This document shows, one piece after another, positions 18,640 to 26,997 of a stretch of 64,000 nucleotides of DNA (positions within the stretch are counted from its first letter, which is position 1; each line of letters opens with the position of its first letter). Source of the stretch: Methanoculleus sp. (GTDB taxonomy: Archaea > Halobacteriota > Methanomicrobia > Methanomicrobiales > Methanoculleaceae); the NCBI GenBank assembly GCA_018433835.1, contig JAHDQM010000001.1, positions 1 through 64,000 on the forward strand, in the 5' to 3' direction. Below the pieces are notes generated by a model. That model was not told the DNA's origin, did not search any database, and was given only the letters and a program-made list of their open reading frames with translations. The translations under genes and the position numbers were made by a program.

Positions 18640-19785
18640 ATGGCTGAAGTAGAATTGCCCTTTACTCTTTATAGTGGAGAAGAACTCATTGGCAATGCTC
18701 ACATAAAGTATGATGGTCCGGCTTTTGATCCAAAAGATTTCGGAATGGGGTATAAAGCACTAGAGGCCGTACTTGATAACTCCAGTGTGGAATACGATAA
18801 ATTAATTGAAGAAAACATAATATCAGGGGAATATGCCGTTTATCTCACCAACAAACGGCTGTTATTCTATAAACCTAATTGGTGGGAGTGTAAGGACAAA
18901 GGAATCTTCTGCCGCATACCCTTTGAATCCATTGTAGGGATTGATTACAGTCTTGAGTATGCATCGGTTAAAGTGTATGTCAAACCGTTAATTGGAAAAA
19001 TAGGGGAGATAACAGTCACATTCACTTTTGATCAGCCTGACGATTATAAAGAACTCTTAAAATGGGTTGACACTATCAAAAGCGGTTCAATGTCATGCAG
19101 AGCCAATTTGTTAAACGCCTCCTATTTTGAGCCCAAAGTAAAGAAGTCTTTTCGCGATCCCATCCTAGATTTCACGAAGAAGGCAACAGATTTACCCTGC
19201 ATACTACGTAATGGTGAGAAGTTGCTCAGGGAGAACTATTGTGCCTATTATGGAGAACGTGAGACTTTTGCAACCACAGGCAGTGGAGTCGGTTTAATTG
19301 GGAAAAGTGGTTTTGCCTTTGGGATGAATAGATCCAAATCAGTGCAGAGGACAGAAGAGGATGGCCTTTTAGATTCTAAGCCGTGTATAGCGTATTTAAC
19401 GAATCAACGGATAATTCTCTACTTCCATTCTGAGAATCGATTTGTCCAGTATCCGTTAGAAAAACTGATCGGGATCGATATTCAAGAGGGTGGTTGGATC
19501 CATTCGCGGAAACTGAAATTTTCAATAGACGACACCTCAGGCCAAGGAAATTCGTTCAGACTAGGATACCTCTATCCGGCCCTTGCTGATGATTGGATGC
19601 AATGTATCAAGTTGCTGATGGCGAAACAATCCACTAACGAGTCAACATCTGATCAAAAGGAAATAGGGGCAAATATTGAGCCAACTATTGGAAACCCTCT
19701 TCAGGTTCTAAAGATGAGATTTGCAAGGGGAGAAATCTCAAAAGACGAATATTTAGAGATGAAAGAATTACTTGAGGACAGTTAA
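18640..19785 (+). CDS. Protein with two PH-like domains and a SHOCT tail
   Basis: 381 aa, no membrane segment. Two bacterial-PH-like repeats are seen: AVYLTNKRLLFYKPNWWE...PFESIVGIDYS (about 62-110) and IAYLTNQRIILYFHSENRF...PLEKLIGIDIQEG (about 252-290). Each has the Thr-Asn-Lys/Gln-Arg turn typical of these domains. Residues about 352-381 form a SHOCT motif (LKMRFARGEISKDEYLEMKELL), a short oligomerisation module common at protein ends. ATG 18640 is taken; a TTG at 18625 is in frame. Function unknown; similar architectures occur in mobile elements and membrane-stress proteins. Confidence 0.72.
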   Translation: MAEVELPFTLYSGEELIGNAHIKYDGPAFDPKDFGMGYKALEAVLDNSSVEYDKLIEENIISGEYAVYLTNKRLLFYKPNWWECKDKGIFCRIPFESIVGIDYSLEYASVKVYVKPLIGKIGEITVTFTFDQPDDYKELLKWVDTIKSGSMSCRANLLNASYFEPKVKKSFRDPILDFTKKATDLPCILRNGEKLLRENYCAYYGERETFATTGSGVGLIGKSGFAFGMNRSKSVQRTEEDGLLDSKPCIAYLTNQRIILYFHSENRFVQYPLEKLIGIDIQEGGWIHSRKLKFSIDDTSGQGNSFRLGYLYPALADDWMQCIKLLMAKQSTNESTSDQKEIGANIEPTIGNPLQVLKMRFARGEISKDEYLEMKELLEDS

Positions 19786-19820
19786 TATGTAAGGGAACTA
19801 TGTAAAGCAGTCATACATAG

Positions 19821-20063
19821 TCATGGATAGTCTACTGTCCCAAATCTAACGGAGCGTTTACAACTCATTATTCTTTTAATCGACAGGTACCATCCCATGA
19901 TAAAGCCGTATTTTTCAAGCGCCAATATCGCATAATTTGAGCAGGATGGAACATAGCGACATTTAATTTTGTTTGTCTTGTTGAAGGTGCGGCCAAATTT
20001 GCCATGCCATATTGTCTTTATCAAAAATATTGAACCTCTGACCCAGACATTGTGTTCATTCAT
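19821..20063 (-). CDS. yidD: YidD family membrane protein insertion efficiency factor
   Basis: 80 aa. The family core is intact: [34 protein letters not shown], with three conserved cysteines and an N-terminal amphipathic helix preceding. In bacteria YidD sits next to yidC and assists membrane protein insertion, and is encoded in the rnpA-yidC region. Here it lies alone on an archaeal mobile element on the strand opposite to its neighbours. It was probably acquired from bacteria; the role on the element is not evident. Confidence 0.85.
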   Translation of the reverse strand: MNEHNVWVRGSIFLIKTIWHGKFGRTFNKTNKIKCRYVPSCSNYAILALEKYGFIMGWYLSIKRIMSCKRSVRFGTVDYP

Positions 20064-20159
20064 TCCTCAATCCCAATTATTGTTAAATTATATTATATTG
20101 TCTATGTGGTTTTGGAAAAAATCAGCACATATATATTGGGTTATCTCTAATTACCATTT

Positions 20160-20819
20160 ATGGCTGAAGAAGACGCGCCACAACAGGGAAATGATGCCAA
20201 TAAAGGCTGCTCTGGTTGTGGGGATGGATGTGGCGATGGCTGTAGTGCAGGCACTCAAAAACTTCTCTTGATTATTGTTGGTCTTGTAGTCGTTGCATCT
20301 GTTCTGGTTGCTATAACCAATCCAAATGATTTTGAAACTGGTGATTCATCTGCTGTGGCAAAGGCAACCTTAGCAACGGCAACCCCGACAGTTGTGAAAC
20401 AAGTTTCGTTTGAGGAAAAACTTGAATCCGAACTTAAGAAAGCGAATCAAATGACGGGTGTTGACATTGAGAGTGTTACTTATAATGAGCAGACCAAAGG
20501 AGTTGTGATCTGGCTCTTTCAAGAAGATGTCTGGGATGAGAAACATCTGAGGAATTCTTTTGCATACACGACATTCGACATAATGGGCGTTCTCGTCAAG
20601 TACCCTGAAAAAATAGATTTCGTAACTATTGCCGGAAAAACGCCGATGATCGATAGTAAAGGGCATACATCTATCGATAAGGTATACCAGGTTGAAACAA
20701 CAATAGATGACGCCAAAACTGTAAATTGGGACAATCTGATTAATTACAACAAAGATGTTACAGTTGCTATCAAAAACAACTTCGAATCGGTTTGGTGGCA
20801 TGTGGCCGTAAGGCCTTAA
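20160..20819 (+). CDS. Membrane protein with Cys-Gly-rich N terminus
   Basis: 219 aa. The N terminus contains a cluster of cysteines (CSGCGDGCGDGC, about residues 17-28), possibly a metal site, followed by one transmembrane helix (LLLIIVGLVVVASVLVAI, about 35-52), a Thr-rich linker and a soluble domain of about 140 residues predicted to lie outside the cell. Gene appears leaderless: a TATA-like ATATATATT lies about 25-30 bases before ATG 20160. No family recognised. Confidence 0.7.
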   Translation: MAEEDAPQQGNDANKGCSGCGDGCGDGCSAGTQKLLLIIVGLVVVASVLVAITNPNDFETGDSSAVAKATLATATPTVVKQVSFEEKLESELKKANQMTGVDIESVTYNEQTKGVVIWLFQEDVWDEKHLRNSFAYTTFDIMGVLVKYPEKIDFVTIAGKTPMIDSKGHTSIDKVYQVETTIDDAKTVNWDNLINYNKDVTVAIKNNFESVWWHVAVRP

Positions 20820-21088
20820 CAGCTCTCATTTTATTCAATTAGAATAAGTAGTTCTTACCGGAAAATGTGTATAAGAGGCATATAGAGTGTTGGGGAAAGG
20901 TATCCTTTTGACCAATACCCTTCATGTTCTCTAGCGCTCTATCCCCAATCCCCTTTCCTTCACGAATCTATGTCCCATTGGCAATAGACCTAATATGCGC
21001 GCATTTTTCCTAAAAATATTTTATATTTCCCTAAAACCGCCTGAAAAAATGAGAAGGGATAAATATAGTTTCCACATGATCTACGTCT
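20820..21088. promoter_or_regulatory. Upstream region of the element lipoprotein gene
   Basis: Holds the second copy of the 18456 repeat (about 20857-20898). TAAATATAG at about 21059-21067 is a TATA box 25 bases ahead of ATG 21089, giving a leaderless mRNA. Nothing else recognised. Confidence 0.45.
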
Positions 21089-22279
21089 ATGCGTAAAATA
21101 TTCTACTTGCTATTAGTGTTTGTGTTAATCTTATTCGCTTGTAGTGCGGGTTGCACATCTTCCACATCTGAAATGAGTGCTCGTGCTGCAACACAAACCC
21201 CGCTTGCTCCCGATTTTAAGTATTCGGTTGGAGATGTAATTTCTAATAACAAGGAGACACTTTCTGGATTTGTTGTTGTCGAATATCGGTCAGAAACTGA
21301 TAAATATATATTGAGCGAAGTTCATAAAGATTCAATTGATGGACCTTGGTCGAATACTGTAAATGGTAAAATATCGGGGATTGGCAGAGTCGAAACTCAT
21401 GGATTCTTCAAATATCACGTTGGTCACGTAAACATAGCGGTAAAATGGACAAGTCCAACAACTGTATCAATTAGAATTACAGACCCAACAATCGAACCTG
21501 TGGCCAATCCAACCGTAAAGCCAACAGTCGGTCCTACCGCTCAAATAACACCTCAAAAAGATCCGACTGCACGTGCAACACCTGCTATATTGAGAACAAT
21601 TCCCGCTTACGGAAGGCATTTTCTTGGGGATGTGATTAGTTCATCACCCAATGGTGACTGTTATACTGCATGGGTAGTTGTCGATTATAAGGACTTGACC
21701 GATGAATATTACATCCGGACCATAAGCAGGGATTCAATCAATGAACCTTGGGGGAAAGTGAGTGCTTCAAATCCCCCTAAGTGGAGTGATAGGGTAAGTG
21801 TTAACAAACAGTATCCCCACCGGGTTGGACAAGTAGAGGTTCCAAGTTCATGGCGCACAACATCCAATCCAACTGCAACCCCTGTGCCAACTGTAACTTA
21901 CCAGAATGGTGACTTGTGGATAGACATATCTCAATCAAGGAACAGGGTTGGAAACCTCGCGTTAGCATTGGCAGATGATATAGATTATATGGATTTTCAA
22001 TCGATGAAAAGCAATGGCGAAAAACTAGAACAAACTGCACAAAGGGACTATAATACTATATCAAAATACCGTGTTTCCTCCGATTACCAAAATTTAAAAA
22101 CTAAATATCTTAGTTCACTGGATAAGGTGAAATATGCTGGTAAATACTGTAAAATGGCGGCAGACGAGTATCTTAACGGAAATGAGGATAAAAGCACTGA
22201 ATATTTATATAAGGCTCAAGACTACCTCGACAGTGCAACTCCGGATCTAGATGCAGTAGTAAAAGAAATGGGCTGGTAA
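21089..22279 (+). CDS. Secreted lipoprotein with duplicated domain
   Basis: 396 aa. A signal peptide (MRKIFYLLLVFVLILFACSA) ends in a lipobox-like AGC, consistent with lipid anchoring at Cys about 22 (alternative Cys 18). Two related domains follow: FKYSVGDVISNNKETLSGFV...DSIDGPWS (about 42-115) and GRHFLGDVISSSPNGDCYTA...DSINEPWG (about 174-245), joined by a Thr/Pro linker. A C-terminal helical domain (about 285-396) may form a coiled coil. Such Thr-Pro linkers are common in methanogen surface proteins. Function unknown; it could be a surface or receptor-blocking protein of the element. Confidence 0.72.
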   Translation: MRKIFYLLLVFVLILFACSAGCTSSTSEMSARAATQTPLAPDFKYSVGDVISNNKETLSGFVVVEYRSETDKYILSEVHKDSIDGPWSNTVNGKISGIGRVETHGFFKYHVGHVNIAVKWTSPTTVSIRITDPTIEPVANPTVKPTVGPTAQITPQKDPTARATPAILRTIPAYGRHFLGDVISSSPNGDCYTAWVVVDYKDLTDEYYIRTISRDSINEPWGKVSASNPPKWSDRVSVNKQYPHRVGQVEVPSSWRTTSNPTATPVPTVTYQNGDLWIDISQSRNRVGNLALALADDIDYMDFQSMKSNGEKLEQTAQRDYNTISKYRVSSDYQNLKTKYLSSLDKVKYAGKYCKMAADEYLNGNEDKSTEYLYKAQDYLDSATPDLDAVVKEMGW

Positions 22280-22379
22280 AGCCTCTTCTAAAATTTTGTA
22301 AAATTTTTTTGAGCCACTTAACCGGGGTGTGCAAAGGCCGCCCCCCTCACCACATTTTGGAAACCGATTCTAACATCAA

Positions 22380-22615
22380 GAAACGTGTAAGGCAACCATA
22401 TCGCACATTACACCAATGAGGAGAGTGTAAGAGGAAGAGTGTAAGCAAGATCACTGAAGCGGTTGTATTGGCTTGATGTGAAGCCCTGTGCTCATGTTGT
22501 TACACAGGTAAGGAATCCGGCTTACAAGTTCATCGCCCATAGTAGGCGATGCTTACACATTTGTTATTCTTACCTTACGCTCCATTGCTCGTATCAGAGA
22601 TCTTTTGATCTCTCG
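22380..22615. other. Candidate replication origin of the element
   Basis: The non-coding stretch carries repeated GTGTAAG words (22385, 22425, 22439) and their inverse CTTACA/CTTACAC (about 22521, 22551), plus two hairpins: CATCGCC-N7-GGCGATG (about 22530-22550) and AGAGATC-TTTT-GATCTCT (22596-22613). It lies beyond the 3' end of the primase-helicase gene, in an AT-rich context. Iteron-like repeats plus palindromes near a replication gene suggest an origin; inference only. Confidence 0.35.
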
Positions 22616-22629
22616 AATTTGCTATCCGT

Positions 22630-22827
22630 TTATACACTCCAGCATCCTGCTTTTGAGTTGAGGCATGTTACTGTGTAACCACGCCTAATAGCGGTGTGAT
22701 TTCCTTTCGATATTGCCCCATTGTTCTTGCTTACCGTTTTAGACCGCAATAATCTGTTTGATTCAATGATTGCTTTGTGTGAGATCTCTTCAATATTTAA
22801 CGCTGAACTATAGGTATCATATCTCAT
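22630..22827 (-). CDS. Possible small protein, hypothetical
   Basis: 65 codons, basic, no membrane segment (ISHKAIIESNRLLRSKTVSK). A TATA-like CATATAACT lies about 50 bases upstream on the minus strand, but there is no clear ribosome-binding site. It may be a small DNA-binding protein of the element or not a gene at all. Confidence 0.25.
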   Translation of the reverse strand: MRYDTYSSALNIEEISHKAIIESNRLLRSKTVSKNNGAISKGNHTAIRRGYTVTCLNSKAGCWSV

Positions 22828-23046
22828 TTTCTTCTGAATTAAACTTCAGTGCCGTTTTTTTGAACGGGGTGAGTTATATGCATGTGTAGGATAGTAAATC
22901 TGATTTTAATCCCCTGATTCATAAGAAGAAGCAAGTATTTCACCCCCTTATTGAATCTGTTCCAGTATATGGGTATTTTACATTTCAAAAATAATATTGA
23001 TGTTATATAATATATTGATAGAATTATATAATGCTGAAATACTCTG
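22828..23046. other. AT-rich intergenic region of the element
   Basis: No gene is seen. A short hairpin CCGTT-N6-AACGG lies near 22852-22867, and the 3' end of the primase-helicase gene is at 23047. Confidence 0.4.
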
Positions 23047-24606
23047 TTAATTTGCAGAAATCTCCTCTAATTCTTGAGATACCCTAATACCACTTGGCTG
23101 AGATCCTGAAGTGGCTCTTTTTAATCGGGCCGCAACAATATACTCTATCTGTTCTCCCCTTGATCCTATTCTCTTCGTATTAAACCCGTTTTCATTGAGT
23201 TTCCCTCTGAATTTGCGTTTACTTGTAGGTCCTTCGTTTGCTGCCATACAATCTGTAAGGTAAAGTTGATAGGTGTCTTCAAAGGGGAGTATATGGTTGT
23301 AAATCTCAATTGATTCCATGTCGTCGCTGATTTCATCATCAAACTCAAGATTGGCAGAGATGAACCGGTAACAACTATCGGACTGGTTCTGCCATACCTC
23401 CCTTGTTTCATCCACATTTTTATCTTTAATGAGGCCTTGTTCAAGCAAAATATCAATGCTATCCAGGCATAGATTCAACATAGCCGAGAGATTTTCTTCG
23501 GTTGTTAATTCCTCTAGGAAGCCGATCTTTACTTTAAACTGATTCGGGAACTCAATAAGATAAAGGCGCTCGTAGAAGGGGCTACTATTCTCACCTATCT
23601 CCGGCAACTTATTGCACCCGAAGACCAAGAGGGCACGATTTCTTAATGAATATGGGTCTTGATACTTCCGTTCAACGGTAATTGTGTCATCACCTGTTAG
23701 CGTTTTAAACAGTCCTATGTCTGGGATGTAATTACCGGGTAAATCTCCGTAGATGTTGGCAATTTTCCCATCAATCTCCGCAAGCCTGAATCCTCCCTTG
23801 CAGAGGTCTTGCATACTCACGTGTGAAACATTTTCCTGCCCAAAGAATATGGTTGAAAATTCAAGGAACGTAGACTTTCCATTACCCCCACTCCTGTTAT
23901 AGAGTATATACGCTTTCTTCATTGGTTCATGGATGAGGGCTTGTGCATGCATCTGTATGAGCAGATCAACGCTACCTGCGTGAGTGAGTGACTTGAGGTA
24001 ATCGAGTACTGTTGTGGGGTCCGCATCGTGCTTGTATGATGGTGTAATGCAGTAAGTAAAACCAAACACTGGGGAATGCTCGAATAATTCCCTGGACTCA
24101 ATATGCAGAGTGCCATTTCTTACGGGTATAAACTCCTTACAATGATTGAATGGGTATTCACTTACAGACGTAGATTTGATAAGCCTGAAGAGAATCTCTG
24201 CCACAAGGCTGTGAATCCCCTTTTTGCGAGTATATCCCTTTGATTTAAGAAGATTGATGATGAATCGTTCAATGTTGTTGTTGTCGGGGCGATACTTCAT
24301 CGAATTCCAGTCATAGACATAGGGAACACCATTGAAAGTTACTATGGCTAGAGTTTTAGCTACATGCTCTTCTATTGCATCGAATATTGGGTGTTTCTTG
24401 TTGTTATCATCAACTTCAATGAAGTCAAGGGTCGGTGAATGCTTTCGGTATTGTTCAATTGCTTCTGAAAGAGTAACCATGTCGCCGATGCTGATTTTAT
24501 CAGAGTTTTGAACGATATCTGCGTTTAAATATACTGTACTGAGATGAGTGAATAGTGTGCTCATCGAATTATCAATTATAATTTTATTTTCGAACATTAT
24601 GATCAT
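23047..24606 (-). CDS. D5/P4-type primase-helicase (SF3 helicase)
   Basis: About 519 aa. A D5_N-like region precedes an SF3 helicase core: Walker A YNRSGGNGKST (about residues 240-250), Walker B region KIANIYGDLPG, motif C LLVFGCNKLPEI and the arginine-finger region FYERLYLIEFPNQF. The C terminus (about 400-519) resembles the DNA-binding tail of phage/plasmid P4-family primases. It would initiate and unwind replication of the element. The ATG at 24606 is chosen; a GTG at 24657 with a TATA box 27-35 bases upstream is a real alternative. Codon use is AT-rich like the rest of the element. Confidence 0.88.
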   Translation of the reverse strand: MIIMFENKIIIDNSMSTLFTHLSTVYLNADIVQNSDKISIGDMVTLSEAIEQYRKHSPTLDFIEVDDNNKKHPIFDAIEEHVAKTLAIVTFNGVPYVYDWNSMKYRPDNNNIERFIINLLKSKGYTRKKGIHSLVAEILFRLIKSTSVSEYPFNHCKEFIPVRNGTLHIESRELFEHSPVFGFTYCITPSYKHDADPTTVLDYLKSLTHAGSVDLLIQMHAQALIHEPMKKAYILYNRSGGNGKSTFLEFSTIFFGQENVSHVSMQDLCKGGFRLAEIDGKIANIYGDLPGNYIPDIGLFKTLTGDDTITVERKYQDPYSLRNRALLVFGCNKLPEIGENSSPFYERLYLIEFPNQFKVKIGFLEELTTEENLSAMLNLCLDSIDILLEQGLIKDKNVDETREVWQNQSDSCYRFISANLEFDDEISDDMESIEIYNHILPFEDTYQLYLTDCMAANEGPTSKRKFRGKLNENGFNTKRIGSRGEQIEYIVAARLKRATSGSQPSGIRVSQELEEISAN

Positions 24607-24657
24607 CCGAATTTTTTTGATTGAGCAATCATTATGGGAAAGTAGGCGGATAGCCAC

Positions 24658-25015
24658 AATTTAAAAGAGCAATTTTCCTACAATAACTGCATATAATAAT
24701 TTAATGTATTTACTATTATATCTTTCGATATAATCAGATTGATATTAGGTGAGATAAATAAATTACCGTGCGTTTGGGGCGTCATATTGCCTTTTCCTAC
24801 AATCAAATTATTGCCCCTAAATCCTATCAAAACTATATGGTTTAACACCCTATCTTTCTTCAGATGATGTTTAGTATAGGCTGAAAAAGTTAGTATGATT
24901 TTCGTGCAGTTTTACTCAAAGGAAATGGCTTCTTTTCTTTATCGATTGAATCAGGCACATTGAGCCTATCAACCTCCTCGAATGGTTTTAAATAACCATA
25001 AACCGATCACCCATT
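24658..25015. promoter_or_regulatory. Divergent region between primase-helicase and int(N)
   Basis: AT-rich, no gene. TTTTAAATAACC (about 24984-24995) is positioned as a TATA box about 25-30 bases before ATG 25016 of int(N). On the minus strand TTATATG (about 24685-24692) could serve the helicase gene. Confidence 0.45.
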
Positions 25016-25361
25016 ATGATCTGCGAGTGTGAGTTTATCGCAACGTCCGTTTTCAAGAAACTCCAGCCGAAGCCAAATTATACTGCTCCCTATGTTCGCT
25101 TACCCTGGAATACGCATCGCGGCATGATCGGTCAGGCCGTAAATATCTTCAAAACAGGATGGGGCTTTGCTGTCGTAACTGATATGCACAAATTTAACGA
25201 GTTTAAACCATTAGAATTCCAATCAAGTGATGACAAGGCATCTTCTATAGAAAAAGACGTAGAATATCAGGTTCAAACCGAAGAAAGCCTTCGCATTAGT
25301 AAGAGTGGGAGGAGTAAGCCTCCTTCTGTTCTGTGCGGCATTCAGCTAAGCGCCATACCTG
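25016..25361 (+). CDS. int(N): Integrase N-terminal part, int(N)
   Basis: The first 95 codons precede the repeat and 20 more lie within it. The N-terminal domain (APYVRLPWNTHRGMIGQAVNIF) looks like the small DNA-binding domain that precedes the catalytic part in related methanogen integrases. The frame then passes into the repeat (KSGRSKPPSVLCGIQL), exactly matching the residues at the start of int(C); joined at the repeat they give one gene of about 446 codons. In the integrated state the frame runs into rnpB and stops at 25546, which has no meaning as protein. It keeps a promoter (TATA near 24984). Confidence 0.87.
25301..25361. repeat. attR: Right attachment site (attR), 3' end of rnpB
   Basis: 61-bp direct repeat of 17352-17412, one mismatch at 25349. 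On the minus strand it is the last 61 bases of the RNase P RNA gene, including the conserved ACAGAA-N3-GGCTTA block and the distal strand of helix P1. Confidence 0.93.
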
Positions 25362-25650
25362 GGCGGATACCAGACGATCCATATGCCCGATTCTGGCTTG
25401 CACCCGCAGGGATTCACCGTTTCATCGTATCCCGCCGCTACGTTCAACGAAGTGCGCGGAAACCCGCGCCTCTCGCCCTCCGGACGGAGGGCTCGGTCGT
25501 TTCATCACTGACGGCGGGCCGTGTCGTTTCTGTGTCATTGCCGTGACTCTCGCCACCCGCACTTGCATGCGGCTGCGTATCTGGCCGGTGGGAGGACTTT
25601 CCTCAGCAGCACAGGATGTGCCACCGTCGGCCGCACTCTCCCTCTCCCTT
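25301..25650 (-). ncRNA. rnpB: RNase P RNA (archaeal type A)
   Basis: Catalytic RNA of RNase P, which matures tRNA 5' ends. On the minus strand the universal blocks occur in order: GAGGAAAGTCC (5' strand of P4, about 25585-25600), CACAGAAACGACACGG, CTGCGGGTGCAAGCC, and near the end AACAGAAGGAGGCTTACTCC (3' strand of P4 and neighbour). The ends AAGGGAGAGGGAGAG and CTCCTCCCACTCTT can pair as P1. A TATA box (TTTATATT, about 25670-25677) lies about 26 bases before the proposed 5' end near 25648. The length of about 350 nt is typical. Exact ends are approximate. The 3' end doubles as the attachment site of the element. Confidence 0.92.
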
Positions 25651-25820
25651 ATAATATTTTGCCGTGCGAATATAAAGCCGTACGGGTATCCCGCCCGGGT
25701 TCTCCCCCCGCCGCCGGGCGCTGCGGACCTCTCTGCGAAGGCCCCCGAACCAGCCGCGCATAACCTCTTCTGTGGGATAGATATATATACTCGTTCCCGG
25801 GTCTTACCATTGGCGTTACC
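25651..25820. promoter_or_regulatory. Divergent promoter region rnpB / pilin-like gene
   Basis: Contains the rnpB TATA box on the minus strand (about 25670-25677) and GATATATATA (about 25779-25788) about 30 bases before ATG 25821 on the plus strand. Confidence 0.55.
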
Positions 25821-26396
25821 ATGGGGGGGAGCGAGGCCTATACACACCTGGAGCTTGCGGCGATCTTCGCGGCGTTCGTTGCCGTTACCACACTCTTCTC
25901 GCTCGTCTCGCTCGGGGCGAGCGCTATGGACACCGGGCAATTGCCCGGGGCGAGTGCATACCCGGTCCTGACCGCGGGCGAACCCCATCTTGCGCTGGTC
26001 GGCGAAGTCACCGGTTCTTCATCGGTCCCGGGCCTCCCCGGTACGTATATCGATACCATTGCTTTCCGCATCACCCATACCGGGGAAGGCGGGACCGTCG
26101 ACCTCTCCCGGGCCACCGTGACGGTCATGGCAGGAACCTACCTCGAGATCCTCACGCTTTCCGGGAACTCTTTTCAGGGACCGGGGACGTGGTCGGCAGC
26201 ACTGCCCGGGGGCGGCACCCTCCTTCCCGCCGGGGAGGAATGTACGATCCGCCTGTATCTCGACCGCCCCGTCCCTGCGGACGAGGCTCTGACCGTTCTG
26301 GTGCGCCCCGAGGGCAACGCACCCTGCTCGATCACCGGACCGGTCAGGATTTCTGCGGCCGACGCTAACGCTCTCTCTTCTCCTGATAAAGACTAA
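25821..26396 (+). CDS. Pilin/archaellin-like secreted protein
   Basis: 191 aa. A short N terminus is followed by a hydrophobic helix ([25 protein letters not shown], about residues 9-33) like the assembly helix of archaellins and type IV pilin-like proteins, though no clear class III prepilin cleavage motif is seen. The rest (about 45-175) is beta-rich and resembles archaellin-type C-terminal domains ([40 protein letters not shown]). Monocistronic and probably leaderless, with TATA about 30 bases upstream. Not part of an obvious archaellum operon. Confidence 0.65.
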   Translation: MGGSEAYTHLELAAIFAAFVAVTTLFSLVSLGASAMDTGQLPGASAYPVLTAGEPHLALVGEVTGSSSVPGLPGTYIDTIAFRITHTGEGGTVDLSRATVTVMAGTYLEILTLSGNSFQGPGTWSAALPGGGTLLPAGEECTIRLYLDRPVPADEALTVLVRPEGNAPCSITGPVRISAADANALSSPDKD

Positions 26397-26425
26397 AAGT
26401 ATTCAATATCATACGACCCATTTTG

Positions 26426-26992
26426 ATGGAAATGCTGACCCCGGAAGAAGGCAGAACGGCAGTTCGTCTGGCACGCAAGGCCATCGTGAACGCCGTCGAC
26501 GGCAAACGGACGGAGCTGCCCGCGCTCTCCCCGGTCTTTGGAGAGAAGCGCGGCGTCTTCGTCACGATCAAGCGGCAGGGACGTCTCCGCGGATGTATTG
26601 GCCTCCCGTACCCGATCAAACCGCTCGGCGACGCGATCGTCGAGGCGGCCGTATCGGCTGCTATCGAGGATCCCCGGTTCCCGCCGGTATCGCTGTCGGA
26701 ACTCACCGACCTCGACCTCGAGGTGACGGTGCTCACGCTTCCCCGGCCGCTCGACTGCCCGCCGGAGGAGCGCCCCGGCTGCGTCGAGGTCGGGACGCAC
26801 GGCCTGATCGTCAGCAGCCTCGGGACCGGAGGCCTCCTCCTCCCCCAGGTCCCGACCGAGTACGGCTGGAACAGCAGGGAGTTCCTCGACCAGACCTGCG
26901 TCAAAGCCGGGCTCCGGCCCGGGTGCTGGAAGCGCGACGATGTCGCCGTGCAGACTTTCGAGGGGCAGATATTCGAAGAAAAGGCGGTTTAA
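26426..26992 (+). CDS. AMMECR1 domain protein
   Basis: 188 aa, the whole protein being one AMMECR1 domain. Hallmarks are RRL-type helices at the N terminus, RGVFVTI, the invariant LRGCIG (about residues 55-60) and the C-terminal [22 protein letters not shown]. The cysteine in LRGCIG suggests a catalytic role in this widespread family, whose reaction is unknown; links to RNA modification or radical SAM partners have been suggested. Here it directly precedes tgtA and arcS (six bases from tgtA), a context that favours RNA modification. Starts at ATG 26426; TTG 26423 is also in frame. Confidence 0.9.
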   Translation: MEMLTPEEGRTAVRLARKAIVNAVDGKRTELPALSPVFGEKRGVFVTIKRQGRLRGCIGLPYPIKPLGDAIVEAAVSAAIEDPRFPPVSLSELTDLDLEVTVLTLPRPLDCPPEERPGCVEVGTHGLIVSSLGTGGLLLPQVPTEYGWNSREFLDQTCVKAGLRPGCWKRDDVAVQTFEGQIFEEKAV

Positions 26993-26997
26993 CCCGA

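Larger units (their letters stand above)
17352..25361. mobile_element. Integrated plasmid/virus-like element in rnpB with split integrase
   Basis: The block is bounded by the 61-bp direct repeats and is visibly AT-rich against GC-rich flanks. Gene order: int(C), PH-SHOCT protein, yidD (minus), Cys-rich membrane protein, lipoprotein, origin-like region, small minus-strand protein, D5 primase-helicase (minus), int(N). A circle closed at the repeats would rebuild one integrase gene of about 446 codons with attP inside it, as in SSV-type fuselloviral integration. No capsid or conjugation gene is recognised, so a plasmid or a virus of unknown type are both possible. The element carries enough rnpB 3' sequence to leave a complete RNase P RNA gene at its right end. 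Confidence 0.9.

Noticed and set aside
25301..25361. tRNA gene as the attachment site
   Set aside because: No cloverleaf or T-loop sequence fits; the sequence and the 290 bases beside it match RNase P RNA conserved blocks instead.
25333..25988. Overlapping long open frames on both strands across rnpB
   Set aside because: They lie over the RNase P RNA gene and the pilin-like gene in other frames and have no protein features.
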